Part shown: positions 43,462 to 54,033 of the stretch, in pieces
How the letters are laid out: every line of letters begins with the position of its first letter
How positions within the stretch are numbered: the stretch's first letter is position 1
Source: Brucella oryzae
GTDB lineage: Bacteria > Pseudomonadota > Alphaproteobacteria > Rhizobiales > Rhizobiaceae
Assembly: GCA_012103035.1 (NCBI GenBank)
Contig: JAAVLL010000001.1
Coordinates: forward strand, 1,772,501-1,836,500
DNA length: 64,000 nt
Direction: 5' to 3'
Translations under genes and position numbers: made by a program
The notes under the pieces: generated by a model
What the model was told of the DNA's origin: nothing
Database searches by the model: none
The model's input: only the letters and a program-made list of their open reading frames with translations

Positions 43462-43995
43462 AATTTTCCGCCTCGTTCTCCTCGGCATCGTGGGCGCTGC
43501 GATTGTTCATATCGCGGTTCTCTTCCTCGTTCCCTTCTACTCAGACCAGAACGCATGGTCGCGGATTGAAGCCGGAAGCGAGCCATACCGTTTCCACAAG
43601 CTGGATGAAAAGTCCGGCCCGGTCAGCGACAGTGACCCGCTTGTGCAGCAAGCCACCTGTCGCTTTGATCTTGCCGACGGACCTGTGCACTTCACCACCG
43701 GGGCCAATGTGCCTTATTGGTCGCTCTCGATCTATGCGCCCAACGGGGACAATCTCTATAGTTTGAACGACAGCGTTTCCAACGAACGCAAGCTCGATCT
43801 GATCCTGGCCGATCCCATCGGCATGGCCAGCCTGCGCTCGGACGGTTCGCGGGCCGATGCGCGTTCGATCCTGATCGAGCAGAATATCGGCGAAGGTGCC
43901 GCCGTGCTGCGGGTTTTCGTGCCCGATGCAACATGGAACACGGAAGTGCGGCGTTTTTCAACGACGCACAATGCGCGCCCTTCGAAGGGCTCTGA
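43454..43995 (+). CDS. DUF1254-type exported protein
   Basis: About 180 residues starting at GTG 43454, with an N-terminal membrane helix (LVLLGIVGAAIVHIAVLFLVP). GPVHFTTGANVPYWSLSIYAPNGDNLYSLND fits the DUF1254 family. One T is missing near 43960; repair gives FFNDAQCAPFEGL and a TGA at 43993. Coupled to the DUF1214 gene. Function unknown. Confidence 0.78.
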
Positions 43996-44168
43996 AAACC
44001 GAAGCCGATGCTGTTTCTTTATGGCACGGTTAATGAGTTGCTAAGGCTTCAACGCTACTATCCGGGATACCGACCCATGCGGGGTGCATTTGCGCATCAA
44101 CCGGCTGCCGCCGGATGCGTGATCTGCAATTGGGGCGGGTGAGTTGTGTGCCCACCGGAGTATTCTGC

Positions 44169-45206
44169 GTGACAAATGATCAGTTCCGCGCCCTGGAGGA
44201 TATTTCAGGCCACCGGAGCCCATCGAATTCAAAAGCGGGAGAGCCAAGGCGGACGACCTTCTGGCCGCCGCAATTTCGGCGTTCGCGGGTATCACGCGCC
44301 CCGGACGACAGGACATGCAGCAGCTCGAAGATCTTGCCATGCCGCTTCTGCAATGCGCTTCCACCCGCGGCAAGCGTCATGCAGCCAATGCGCTGGCACA
44401 ATTGGAGGACGCGCCGCGTCGTCTCATTCTGGCGCTGGCTGACGAGCCCGTCGAAATCTCCGCACCCATCCTGCTGCGCTCTCCCTTCTGCGTCCTTCCG
44501 ACCTCATCGAAATCATCGGCAGGAGCGGTCTTGCCCATGCGCGCGCCATTGCGCGGCGCCAGTCCGGTGACGTTCTTCTGCAAGGTGTTCTGCGCAGTTT
44601 CGCCGATCCGGTCATCGACCGCACGCTGGCGCTTCAGGAAAACCTTGCCAATATCGAGGCAGAGCCGCTCGAAAGGCCCGATATTCCTGATCTTTCTGCA
44701 GCCAGCACACCGCTGATGAAGGACGGAAGTTCCGAACGGCTGGCGCGTGCGCTGCAGCAGCCTTTCTACGAGGCGGGCGCGACCACCGGCTCGCAGCATC
44801 TCATCGACACCGCGCTTCTGATCGACAGCCAGTTTTTCCGCAATGCGCTGGCCGATGCGCTCGACCTGTCCTTGAACGGTCCGATGCGATCATCGGACAG
44901 TGGCCGGACTCGCACCTGCCGATCGCACTCAAGGCGCTCGGATTGTCGCCTGCCGAATGCTATCTCGTCATGACGGCCATTCTGGGTCCTATCGACACCA
45001 ACCGCGACAACCTTCGGGAGTTCGTCCATATCTATCGCTCCATCGACCGCGAAAAGGCGATGGCGCTCGTACGGCGCTGGAAGGCCGAGGATATGTCGGC
45101 CATGCTGCGCGGCAAACTGCGCGAAATGGCCGAAGCCGAGGACGACACCCCGCTCGCGGATGCCGCCAATTCCGATCACCCGTCGCGTCAGACGTCAGTG
45201 AAGTAA
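44169..45206 (+). CDS. DUF2336 protein
   Basis: About 346 residues, starting at GTG 44169 (CGGAG upstream). It is built of repeated helices: LAMPLLQCASTRGKRHAANALAQLEDAPRRLILALADEPVEISAPILLRS is the recognisable DUF2336 core, a HEAT-like repeat family common in alphaproteobacteria. Three single-base losses near 44220, 44485 and 44875 restore one frame. No function is established. Confidence 0.82.
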
Positions 45207-45213
45207 TCCCGCT

Positions 45214-45570
45214 CTATATTGCCTCGCCGTCCTGCGAGACGGAAAAGAACGCCGATGCGTCGGCAACGTCTTCCAGTTCGACCAGCCAAAGATCGGGATC
45301 GAAGCGGGTTTCCCGTGCCATGCGGTCGCTTGCCGTTATCTCATCGGCGTCGTGGAGAATACGCAGGAACATGCGCTCGCCGTCATTATCCTCCTCATAG
45401 GAGGTTTGGGGCGCAGGCGAATAGAGGTCGCAGGTGCCGAAGCGCGAACTGACCTTGATGAAGATAGCGCCCGCTTCCGGCGAACCGCGACGGGCGAGAT
45501 AGGCAAAACCTCCCTCGCCCTGCACCTTGCGGATCAATGCCGAAACCCAGAAGTCGGATGTCAGGCGCAT
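45214..45570 (-). CDS. DUF1491 family protein
   Basis: An intact 118-residue protein. It starts MRLTSDFWVSALIRKVQGEGGFAYLARRG and has GAIFIKVSSRFGTCDLYSPAPQ and FDPDLWLVELED, the DUF1491 pattern. Cytoplasmic, function unknown. It converges on the DUF2336 gene and lies 10 bases downstream of the peptidoglycan-binding protein gene. Confidence 0.85.
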   Translation of the reverse strand: MRLTSDFWVSALIRKVQGEGGFAYLARRGSPEAGAIFIKVSSRFGTCDLYSPAPQTSYEEDNDGERMFLRILHDADEITASDRMARETRFDPDLWLVELEDVADASAFFSVSQDGEAI

Positions 45571-45580
45571 CGGGAACCCA

Positions 45581-46603
45581 TCAGCTTATCAGGCCGATCT
45601 CGCGCATCTTGGCGATGAGCGTTGCATCGATTTCGCCCGTCACCGGCATGCTGAACAGTTTCTGGAATTCGCGCACGGCTTCCTGTGTCGTCTTGCCCGG
45701 CTGTCCGTTCACCGGCACGGTGTCATTGCCGAATGCCTTCAACCCGGCCTGCACGCGGATAATATCCTGCGAACTCACTTTCGCCGATTGCACGGCGGGC
45801 GTTGCCGCCACCTGCTTTTTGCGCCGGTTTTTCATAGGATGCGAGGGCTGGCTTCGGCTTTGCATCCGTTTCCGTTTTCAAAGCAGCGGGCTGCGGCCGC
45901 GGCGTCGGAACCGCGACCTCGATGGCTTTGGCCACCTCGTCCTGACCGGGGCAGTGCTTTGCGTATCGGCCTGCAATTGCGCAGGGATATTTGCTTCCTG
46001 CACGCCGAGCTTCTGCTGCAGGGCGCGCCAGCGTTCCACCGCTTCTCGGGTCTGCGGCCCGGTAAAACCATCCACCGGCCCCTTGTAAATTCCAAGCGTC
46101 GAAAGCCGCTGCTGGAGGCGCGCGATTTCCAGATCGGCATTGGGCGCAAGCGCAGGCAGCATGTCGTCCACCGATGCACTCATCGTCATGCGGTCAGGCG
46201 ACGCGCTGGCAGCTTCCAGCGACTGCGCCATGTCATTGTTTGCAGAGGCAGTCTCGGTCGGTTTCGGGGCGTTATCCTTCGCCGCCGCCGTCCCCGGCAG
46301 GACCGGGCGCGGCGTCGGCTTGAACACGAAATCCGGCCTGGTGCGGAAGAATACGGCGTTGTGCGCCTCCGGCTGATACCAGAGCGCATTGGCCGAAACG
46401 AAACTCATCACCACCAGAAACGCAGTTGCCCCGCCGGTCAGGACGGGGTTGCGCACGATGAATTCACCCGCTGCAATCGCCAGCGCGGAAGCCGATGTGA
46501 AGAAGAAATGGAGGAGCCGCGAGCCGAGACTACGCCGTTTTACGGGTTTGCGCATTTTTCTGCTCCCGGATTTGGCTGTTGTCTTCGTCGTTCTGCCAGT
46601 CAT
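45581..46603 (-). CDS. Membrane-anchored peptidoglycan-binding protein
   Basis: About 341 residues: a basic cytoplasmic start, a membrane helix (GGATAFLVVMSFVSANALW), a proline/alanine-rich spacer and two PG_binding_1-type domains (IARLQQRLSTLGIYKGPVDG with TREAVERW, and IRVQAGLKAFG with TTQEAVREFQ). It probably tethers a complex to the cell wall. Breaks near 45950 and 45815 (together three missing bases) split it. ATG at 46601-46603 overlaps the tail of the upstream kinase. Confidence 0.82.
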
Positions 46604-48399
46604 TACGCCTTTCTCCCTGGTGACGGTACATGTCGATCACCGTGCCAAGCTCTGGGCCGAGCTCTGGGCCAAGCTCCTGATTGTCGTCTTCTCCCATGAC
46701 AAATTGCGGGCCTGCCACCGGAAGGCGGATCGTGACGATCGTGCCTTCGCCGGGGCAACTTTTCAGTTGCATGCTCCCTGATGCAGTTCCACCAGCCCCT
46801 TGACCACTGAAAGCCCGAGGCCGCTTCCCTCCTGTGCGCGCGTATAATTATTGTCGGCGCGCACGAAAGGCGTGCCGATGCGCTGCATATCTTCCGGCTC
46901 GATGCCGATGCCCGTATCCGAAACGATGATTTCCAGCATCGGGCGACCGTCAGTCATCACCCGGGTTGCATCGATGGTGACGCAGCCGCCGCTTTGCGTA
47001 AACTTCACCGCATTTCCGGCGAGGTTGAGCAGGATTTGCTGGACGGCGCGGCGGTCGGCCACCAATTCGCCGATGCCGTTGCCGACGCGGTGGCAGAAAG
47101 CGACGCCTTTCTTTTCCGCCTGCGGCAGCATGACGGCGGTGCACATTTCAGCCGCCTCGCGAAAAGCGAAGTTCTGCGGATCGATGCTGTAATTGCCGGT
47201 TTCCAGACGTGAATTGTCGAGAACGGCATTCACGAGTTCCAGCAGATAATGGCCGGACTGGTGAATGAGACCCGCATATTCGCGCTGCTTCTCATTGGCG
47301 AGCTTGCCACCCATTTCATGCGACAGCATGTCGGAAAAGCCAATGATGGAATTGAGCGGCGTGCGCAGCTATGGCTGACGGCTGCAAGCAGACGGCCCTT
47401 GCCGATGCGCTCCGATTCCAGCTCCGCTTTCAGCGTTGCAATCTCGTTCAGAAGCTTCTGTTCGCCTTCGAGCGAGCGGCCAATCAACGTGATGGCATGA
47501 GCGCTTACGGCACCTTCGAGACGGTAGGTGCGGAAGATCGTATCGCCATTTTCGATGGAGCGCAGACGCGCATCGATCTTGCGCAAGGATGCGCCCGCGC
47601 GAAGATCGGCCAGAAGCGAAAGATACTGCACACGGTCGGCCACATGAACGCGGTCGATCAGCGCCGTCCCTTCCAGCATTTTGGGCTGTACGCCCAAAAG
47701 CTTTGCCGAATTCGTATCGACCGACGACACCACGCCCTCGGCATCGAGCGTGAACTGCACGTCACCCGCAGCCACGGCCACCTGCGGCGCGCTGATCCTG
47801 ATCTGCTTGGGGTGGACGCGCTTGCAAAACCACGCGCAACGAGGCTTGCCGCGTAAAACACCAGAACAGCGACGGAAACATAGCTGCCGCCGGAAATGGC
47901 GCCGCCGCTTGCCGTCGCAAAGTAGCCGAGAATCATGGCTGCAAATGCTGCACTTGCGGCGGCTGCAACCGGTTTGCGGGTCGCGAACCAGACTTCAAGC
48001 GGCAGACCGGCCGCCATCAGCCACAGAACTGCATTGCCATGCGAAAAGCGCCGATGACCGCAAGACCCGCGCCATAGGCAGTGAAGTTCAGGCCAGCCAG
48101 TAAAGGCACTGCGACGCCCATAAGCGACAGCGCACACAGGATCATGGCGACGCCTGCAAAGCTTGCTGCCAGGATCGCAAATTCCGTAAAGCCCGGCGTT
48201 ACGCCGGAGCCAAGCACCGCAGCGCAAAGCAGGACCGGCACGGTGAGAACCGAACCGATGACACGTATGGAGGCCGTATCGGGATTGGATACCCAGCGGC
48301 GGCAGAAACGTTCGTAAAACGGCTGATCGCCTGCACATTCATGCGGACGGTTTCGGCTGTTTTCAAAAGAATGGCGTTCAACGTGCCGTACTCACTCAA
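46530..48399 (-). CDS. Membrane PAS-domain sensor histidine kinase
   Basis: About 624 residues: several N-terminal transmembrane helices, a PAS domain (QFTLDAEGVVSSVDTNSAKLLG), H box [18 protein letters not shown], then NLAGNAVKF, DTGIGI and GSGLGLSVV. The layout recalls the DivJ/PleC group, but I do not assign a name. Five single-base losses (near 48250, 48030, 47815, 47370 and 46768). The tail after GTVIDMYRHQG overlaps the peptidoglycan-binding gene by 74 bases; one more lost G would end the kinase at a TAA just before that ATG. The start appears to be TTG at 48397-48399. Confidence 0.88.
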
Positions 48400-48681
48400 T
48401 ACTCTTGCATAATCAAAACCGGAAAACTGTTCGCCGTGACGACACTCTTCCAGCCAGCAACAGATTGCAGCCGAGGCTTTAAAGAAACGATAAAACGGGA
48501 CCGTCCAAAGCGGATAAGTGACACGCCGGGTCTGCTTTTCTGTCTATGGTAAACAGAGTGTAGCAATCGGCGAGACCATATTTCTGCCCGCGTGCAATTT
48601 TAACGTTTAAACTGGACGGTTACGGAATCTTTTCCAATTCGTCGGACATTGACGCCAATACACCGCAACAAAAGCAGGGCG

Positions 48682-49123
48682 ATGATCCGTTTTCTCCTCA
48701 AATCCGTATTCTGGCTGTCGTTGGCGTTCATCGTGATGCCGCGCATCTTCCCTGCGGATGAGCAAAGCAAGCCGCAGGAGAAGCCAGCCATTGCCGAGAC
48801 GAAGCGGGAGCCGGATTCAATCGACCAGCTTCTCGCCAATGGCAAAACCGCCGTGGAACTGGGCAAGCTGTGCATCGACAACCCTTCCTTCTGCCAGAAC
48901 GGAACCTCGCTTGTTTCCAGCGCCGGAAGCGGGCTTCTGGAGGAAGCCGCGCCGCGCTCGAATATCTGAGCGACCGTTTCGGCACCAAGCCGCAACCGCC
49001 TGCAAAGTGGAACCGGCAGCTGCCGAACCTGCGCAGACCGGAACTGGCATTCCCATCCCGACATCGCGGAAAGAAGCCCTACGCGCACTCGACCGCCGCC
49101 CGACTGGTTCCATTTCGCGCTAG
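48682..49123 (+). CDS. DUF5330-like small exported/membrane protein
   Basis: About 147 residues: an N-terminal helix (FLLKSVFWLSLAFIVMPRIF), then GKTAVELGKLCIDNPSFCQNG with two cysteines and EYLSDRFG. The layout matches the DUF5330 family of Rhizobiales. Two single-base losses near 48950 and 49005. Function unknown. The 282 bases upstream hold no gene I can support. Confidence 0.7.
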
Positions 49124-49189
49124 TTTTCCGTGACCTCGCGGCGTTTCGTGACTATATAAGCGGCAGGAAACTTCTTTCAGGCGAGTACC

Positions 49190-49610
49190 ATGACCACGAC
49201 CATCGATAGCATCATGTCCGATTTCGAATTTCTCGACGATTGGGAAGACCGCTATCGCTATGTCATCGACCTCGGCAAGGAACTGCCGCCCTATCCCGAC
49301 GATGCCCGCGATGCGGCGCACAAGGTTCAGGGCTGCGTGAGCCAGGTCTGGCTCAAGACGCTGCCGCAAGGCGGCAACGATCCTGTCATTGAATTTCTGG
49401 GCGATTCCGATGCGCATATCGTGCGCGGTCTGGTGGCCATCGTGCTGGCGCTTTATTCGGGCCACAAGGCTTCGGACATTCTCGCCGTGGACCCGGAAGC
49501 CATTCTGAAAAAGCTCGGCCTCGATGAACATCTGACGCCGCAGCGCTCGGCCTGCGCGCCATGGTGGCGCGCATCCGTCGTGAAGCAGAGCTGGCGAAAG
49601 ATCAGCCTAA
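49190..49610 (+). CDS. sufE: Cysteine desulfurase sulfur acceptor SufE
   Basis: About 140 residues. The acceptor cysteine is in HKVQGCVSQVW; the C-terminus is LTPQRSNGLRAMVARIRREAELA. SufE takes sulfur from SufS and passes it to Fe-S cluster assembly. Two single-base losses: near 49552 (NGLRAM) and near 49605, where restoring a G gives DQA then TAA at 49608-49610. Without this the frame runs on over 200 bases into the converging amidase region. Confidence 0.93.
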
Positions 49611-49670
49611 GAGCCCGTTCCAAAGTCGCCCTGTGCGGCTGCAAATGGCAATTTACCTGCGTTCCGGTGC

Positions 49671-51037
49671 TCATGTACCTAAAAGTACATTGCGCTCCGG
49701 TACTCGAAAATTACCATTTTCGCACTCACATGCCGCTTTTGATTCAGGCTCTAAAAGTTTCTCGACCGACAGGGCTGCGGCCAGCAGCCTTTTGTCCGTG
49801 CCACCGCGTGCGCTGAGCATGAAACCGGTCGGCAGCGTCATGCCCGGCATGGGCACGGTGATGCTGCACAGGTCGAACTGGTTTCCAACCTGCGTATCAC
49901 GCAAGAGCAGCCCTTCCACACGGTCATATTCAGCCTCGTCATGGCTGACCGAGGCAATCGTCGGTGCAACAATCGGCGTGGTCGGCGTTACGAACATATC
50001 AAAATCGCTCAAACGCTCATCCATTTCGCGCACAAGCATTGCCCGCGTTTCCATGATCGCCCGATAGGTTTCCATCGGAACCTTGACGCGGACGGAAAGC
50101 GGATGTTTCACGCGGATATCGACATTCGCATCAGGATCGCCAAGCCATGTCGAGGCATGGATATGGCTTGCCTCGATCCCGGCGATGGAACCGACGCGGG
50201 TTGCCTCGCGCAGGCGCTGGATCAGATCGTCGACTTCCAGATCGGCAATGATCGCGCCTGCCTTTTCAAGAAGCGCGACGGTGGCCGCGAAGTGTTTTGC
50301 TACATCCGGCTCCATATCGGCCAATAGATAGCCTTTCGGCAGCGCGACGCGCAGACCCTTGAGCGGCAGGGCATCGGGCAGCACCGGCGTTTCGCCTGCC
50401 ATAATCGCATCGGTTAAAATGGCATCGGCCACCGTTCCGGTCAGCGGGCCGATGGAATCGAGCGACGGCGCCAGCGGAAAAGCACCGTCGAGCGGAATGC
50501 GCCGGGCCGTCGGCTTGAAGCCGACAATACCGTTCAACGCTGCCGGAATGCGCACCGATCCGCCTGTATCCGAACCGATGGCAATTTCGCTGGTACCTTC
50601 TGCGACCGAGACTGCGGCGCCGACGACGACCCGCCCGGAACACGTGCGGGATCGATGGCATTGCCCGGCTCGCCGTAATGCGGATTGAGACCGACCGGCG
50701 TGAAGGCAAATTCGGTCATGTGGGTTTTGCCGACGATGACGGCGCCCGTATCGCGCAGACGCCGGACAATCGCGGCATCCTGCGTTGCCGGAGTTGCATC
50801 GCGGCGAATAACCGAACCGGCCAGCGTCGGTTCTCCGGCAATATCGAAGAGATCCTTGATCGAAACAATACGCCCGTCGAGCGGCCCGAGCGCGCGTCCG
50901 TCGCGAAGGCGTGCATCGGCGGCATCCGCCTCGGCTCGCGCCTGTTGCGCATAGACCTTGCTGAAAACGTGCTCGCTCCCGGCCCGCGCTTCCAGCTGCA
51001 ACAGAGAGCTTTCCAGCCGATCCCGTACCGAATTCAT
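49671..51037 (-). CDS. Amidase (amidase signature family)
   Basis: About 455 residues with the Ser-cisSer-Lys triad: Lys in RIVSIKDLFD, cis-Ser in PGGSSSGAAV and nucleophile Ser in GSDTGGSVRIPAALNG. Hydrolyses an amide; substrate not predictable here, and it is distinct from GatA because no gat genes are near. ATG at 51035-51037 has GGGGAG upstream. One G is missing near 50625 in the cis-Ser motif. The last 25 residues look atypical and may hide another break. Confidence 0.9.
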
Positions 51038-51128
51038 GTGATATCTCCCCACTTCCCCAACGGGTACAAAGTCCCTTTGAGAAAGAGGCGATAGCCCCGC
51101 CCCGAAAGGTGTCAATGAGGGTGTCACC

Positions 51129-51917
51129 TCATATATTCTGTGGCCGCATATGCGGCCGATAGTCGTTGGTTCCCCAGTGCAGGATTGTGTCCGCATTCCG
51201 GGCCTTTTCGACATGAGGATTATAGTGCCTGTGCAGCGCCGCAAGACCGGCCTTGAGCAGCATCTTGGCCGAACGTGCGGGCCATTGCCGCTCACGTTCC
51301 ACGGTTTCGAGACCCTTCAGGAAGCAGCAGACATCGACAAGAACGCCGTTCAGTTCCGGTCCGACCGCCTCCAATGCCCGCTCGACGCGAATGCGGCTGG
51401 CAAGCGCAATATCGGTCAGTTCCGCCATGCCGCCCGGTCCGCTGCGCCTAGCCCTGACGCTGGTGTCCCAGCGCATCGTGACGGATGGCATCAGCGATCC
51501 GCGCGTGAAGTCGGTGCGCAGCCTTTCACCGGCAAGAAACTCGCTTTCCGAAATGAAGGAAGCACCATTCAGATTCTGCGCCTGTAGAGCATGGCCAGCG
51601 GCGATTCCTCCGGATTGATCTCGGCCCTTTCGCCCTGTTCATATTCAATGGACTGCAGGTTTTTGCCGAGCGAGGTAATGGTTTGCCGTCATCTTTCGAA
51701 CGCCGCTTAGCGGGCTGCGATGGAACAAGCCGCTCTTCATTCCAATGCAGCAATCCCTTTGTCTGCATCGCCTCCAGTTCAGCACGGGAAGCGGCAATAG
51801 TCCCCTGATCCGTTGCAAGCAGCACATGCGAAGCGCGAACGGAATCCTGAACCTCACAGCCATCATGTTTCAAAAGCGCAGGATTCTCGCTTCGGATACC
51901 GACAGTTGCGTGGTCAT
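51129..51917 (-). CDS. DUF6456 protein, GafZ-type GTA regulator candidate
   Basis: About 263 residues. A helical N-terminal part (MTTQLSVSEARILRFLKHDGCEV) is followed by the DUF6456 domain (GASFISESEFLAGERLRTDF, MRWDTSV, IRVERALEAVGPELNGVLVDVCCFLKGLE, AKMLLKAGLAALHRHY). Its ATG overlaps the stop of the DnaA-domain gene as ATGA. As I recall, DUF6456 forms the C-terminal part of the Rhodobacter GTA activator GafA and the separate protein GafZ in Caulobacter, which acts with RNA polymerase. Three single-base losses (near 51870, 51680 and 51590). Confidence 0.75.
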
Positions 51918-52365
51918 GCCGCCATCCTCCAGCCCGTGAAGGCGCTTTGCGCAATTCGTTCAAATGTTGAGACAATTGCATCGAATTCCGTATCGTCACG
52001 CATATCTTCCACCAGATGACAAGCGTGCATCACCGTGGTTCGATCCCGCCCAAATCCGGCCGCTACCTCACTCATCACCATGCCGAAAGCCGTATGTGCG
52101 ACGTACATACCGATCTGCCGGACACGGGCAACCTCGCGGCGGCACCGCAACGGAGACCGCAGCTTGTGCCGGAAACTCCAAACATTGCCACAAGCAAATC
52201 GATGAGAGCATCGCACAGCGCTACATTCTGCTGCTGCCGCGACCGGTCAGCGGTCCCTTCCACCCTTTCAAGGCTAAGGCTTCGCCCGTGCCGTGCAGCA
52301 ATCAGCTTCAATGCTTCGAAAGCTTCCGCCCGCGTATGAATGACATCCGATAGTTCCAAAGACAT
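51914..52365 (-). CDS. DnaA-domain-IV-like DNA-binding protein, GafY-type GTA regulator candidate
   Basis: About 150 residues. The C-terminal half VRQIGMYVAHTAFGMVMSEVAAGFGRDRTTVMHACHLVED is the DnaA domain IV helix-turn-helix, with RDRTTVMHAC in place of the DnaA signature RDHTTVLHA; no AAA+ domain is present. The N-terminal half is a helical segment. Coupled by ATGA to the DUF6456 gene. This pair corresponds to GafY-GafZ of Caulobacter and to the two halves of GafA in Rhodobacter (recalled). One base is missing near 52170. Confidence 0.75.
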
Positions 52366-52623
52366 TCATCTTCCCTCACCAGAATAGGAATATCTTCTTA
52401 TACGGAGGAAATTGCAAGTGTGGATAAGTTTCGTAAAAGAACTGTCGTCTTTGGTTATTTTCGCAAGTTCTAAGATGAGCTAAGGCCTTGTCAACGCAAC
52501 ATTAATGCGCCTCAATCCTGCATGGTCAGCGGTTATCTTACAGGAAAAACCGGCAAATTCTAGGAATATTATCCAACACTATCTGACATGGCGCATGCTT
52601 ATTCGCATCTGAGAATGAGGAAA
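52366..52623. promoter_or_regulatory. Divergent regulatory region upstream of the gafY-like gene
   Basis: AT-rich spacer of 258 bases. On the minus strand a TTGACA (52489-52494) could be a -35 element with a weak TAGAAC at the -10 place. GAGGGAAGATG supplies the gafY-like ribosome site. An exact DnaA box lies at 52419-52427. Confidence 0.5.
52419..52427 (-). promoter_or_regulatory. Exact DnaA box
   Basis: TTATCCACA on the minus strand is the consensus 9-mer bound by DnaA, 54 bases before the start codon of the DnaA-domain-IV-like gene. It may let DnaA, or the encoded protein itself, control this operon (inference). Confidence 0.55.
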
Positions 52624-52897
52624 ATGGCCATGGAAGCGGAACTCAAACATGCCTGCACACTATTTTTGCCCGGCAAAAACAGAATCAATTGACGGCGATG
52701 CAGCAGGTTGCCTTGCAGATCATTGCGGGTATCGATCTGGATGAAGTTCTCAAAGCCTCACAGGAAGAGAAGGAACGAACCAAACGACGTCTCACACGTC
52801 TCATGGAAAGGGAGCGACTGAAGGGAGCGTGCGGCCATTGAGTTACGACCTGAACCGGCATATTGCATTGAAGCAGGCATTCGACCGGATCGGATGA
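52624..52897 (+). CDS. Small conserved cytoplasmic protein
   Basis: About 91 residues once two bases are restored (A-run near 52675, GGG near 52833). The core LTAMQQVALQIIAGIDLDEVL and the charged helix EEKERTKRRLTRLMERERLKG precede SYDLNRHIALKQAFDRIG. ATG at 52624 has GAGGA upstream. I do not recognise a named family. The helical, charged make-up suggests a protein-protein interaction role; I assign none. Confidence 0.6.
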
Positions 52898-52935
52898 AAA
52901 GATCATCAACTTCCGGAAGAGCTAAACCCAAAACA

Positions 52936-52981
52936 AAATGGCCGTTATCGACAAGCACAAGCTCGACGATAACGGCCATTT
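52936..52981. terminator. Bidirectional terminator
   Basis: A perfect 15-bp stem (52936-52950 with 52967-52981) flanked by A-rich and T-containing sequence lies between the small gene at 52624 and the converging mucR. Confidence 0.85.
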
Positions 52982-53038
52982 CTATAAAGTTCACAGAACA
53001 GATGCGACAAAGCGCGTCCTGTCCGGGAGTCAGGTCTA

Positions 53039-53467
53039 TTAAGCTTCCTTAGGCTTGCGGCCCAGGCCCATCTTCTTCGCCAGACGCGAACGAGCAGCAG
53101 CGTAGTTCGGAGCGACCATCGGATAGTTCGGGTCGAGATCCCACTTTTCACGGTACTGTTCAGGCGTCATGTTGTAATGCGTCATCAGGTGACGCTTCAG
53201 TGACTTGAACTTCTTGCCGTCTTCAAGGCAGATGATGTAGTCGTCGTGAATCGACTTCTTCGGATTGACTGCGGGCTTCGGCTTCTCAACAACGACAGGC
53301 GCTTCTTCACGTTCGACGTGACGCTTGAAAGCAGCATGTACTTCAGCGATCAGTAACGGCAGTTCGCCTGCACGAATCGAATTATTGCCGACATAAGCAG
53401 CGACAACATCTGCAGTAAGGCTCAGAAGCAGTTCTGCGCTTTCGTCGTGCGTGTCCAGATTTTCCAT
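53039..53467 (-). CDS. mucR: MucR/Ros-family zinc-finger transcriptional regulator
   Basis: An intact 142-residue protein. The atypical zinc finger has its ligands in CLEDGKKFKSLKRHLMTH; MTPEQYREKWDL and YAAARSRLAKKMGLGRK follow, typical of MucR in Brucella. The N-terminal helical region mediates oligomers. MucR silences AT-rich promoters, including envelope, virulence and cell-cycle genes, and its own. ATG at 53465-53467 has AGGAAA upstream. Confidence 0.95.
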   Translation of the reverse strand: MENLDTHDESAELLLSLTADVVAAYVGNNSIRAGELPLLIAEVHAAFKRHVEREEAPVVVEKPKPAVNPKKSIHDDYIICLEDGKKFKSLKRHLMTHYNMTPEQYREKWDLDPNYPMVAPNYAAARSRLAKKMGLGRKPKEA

Positions 53468-54033
53468 CAGATTTCCTTTTACTTCTTATTGTTGCGTAAT
53501 CGACGACTGGAGATCCCCGCCTGCCATCGTCGTTACGTATTCCAAAACTCTGCCCCATCCGTTCGCGATTGCGAATACCAGTTGACAATGTCATTTGCAA
53601 TAGAATTGTCAAACCACATTACATTAATAACAAGTCTTTCTTCTTGAATCGGCAAATAGAAAAACTCGAACTCAACCTTGCTACGATAGGGAAACTTTGA
53701 ATCGCAACGTGTTCACGTCGCCGCCCCTGTCATTTATTGAAGGATATGGATGAAGCCACAGTTCACTGCACGGCTTCCTTTAATTTGCCCGGACAACGTT
53801 AGCAATAGTTTTCTCCCTCAAGTTTTCTTGTACGAAGTTCAAGACTAACATGCTTCCGTTACGTAGCTTTTGACGGCAGAATCGGGCCTCAAAAGGCATT
53901 GTTCAAATATATTTCAACGGAATCAACTCGCTTTCGCCTTCTCCGCCAACTATATAAACACCAGTATCACCCGCCCGAAGGCACGGCTTACCGGCCTTGC
54001 AGCAAATCGAAACAGTTTTCATCGGAATTGTGG
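53468..54033. other. Long AT-rich intergenic region upstream of mucR and ptrB
   Basis: 566 bases between divergent mucR and oligopeptidase B genes. It is clearly AT-rich compared with its surroundings, with many T-A steps, which fits MucR autoregulation. No convincing coding frame: the open frames around 53870-54030 lack ribosome sites and family similarity. Confidence 0.6.

Noticed and set aside
49611..49816. Long C-terminal extension of SufE
   Set aside because: Restoring two lost bases ends SufE at 49610 with normal length; the extension matches no known SufE and covers the converging amidase end.
53870..54033. N-terminal extension of oligopeptidase B or a separate small gene
   Set aside because: The frame is open by chance in AT-rich DNA; ATG at 54034 gives the expected family N-terminus and length.
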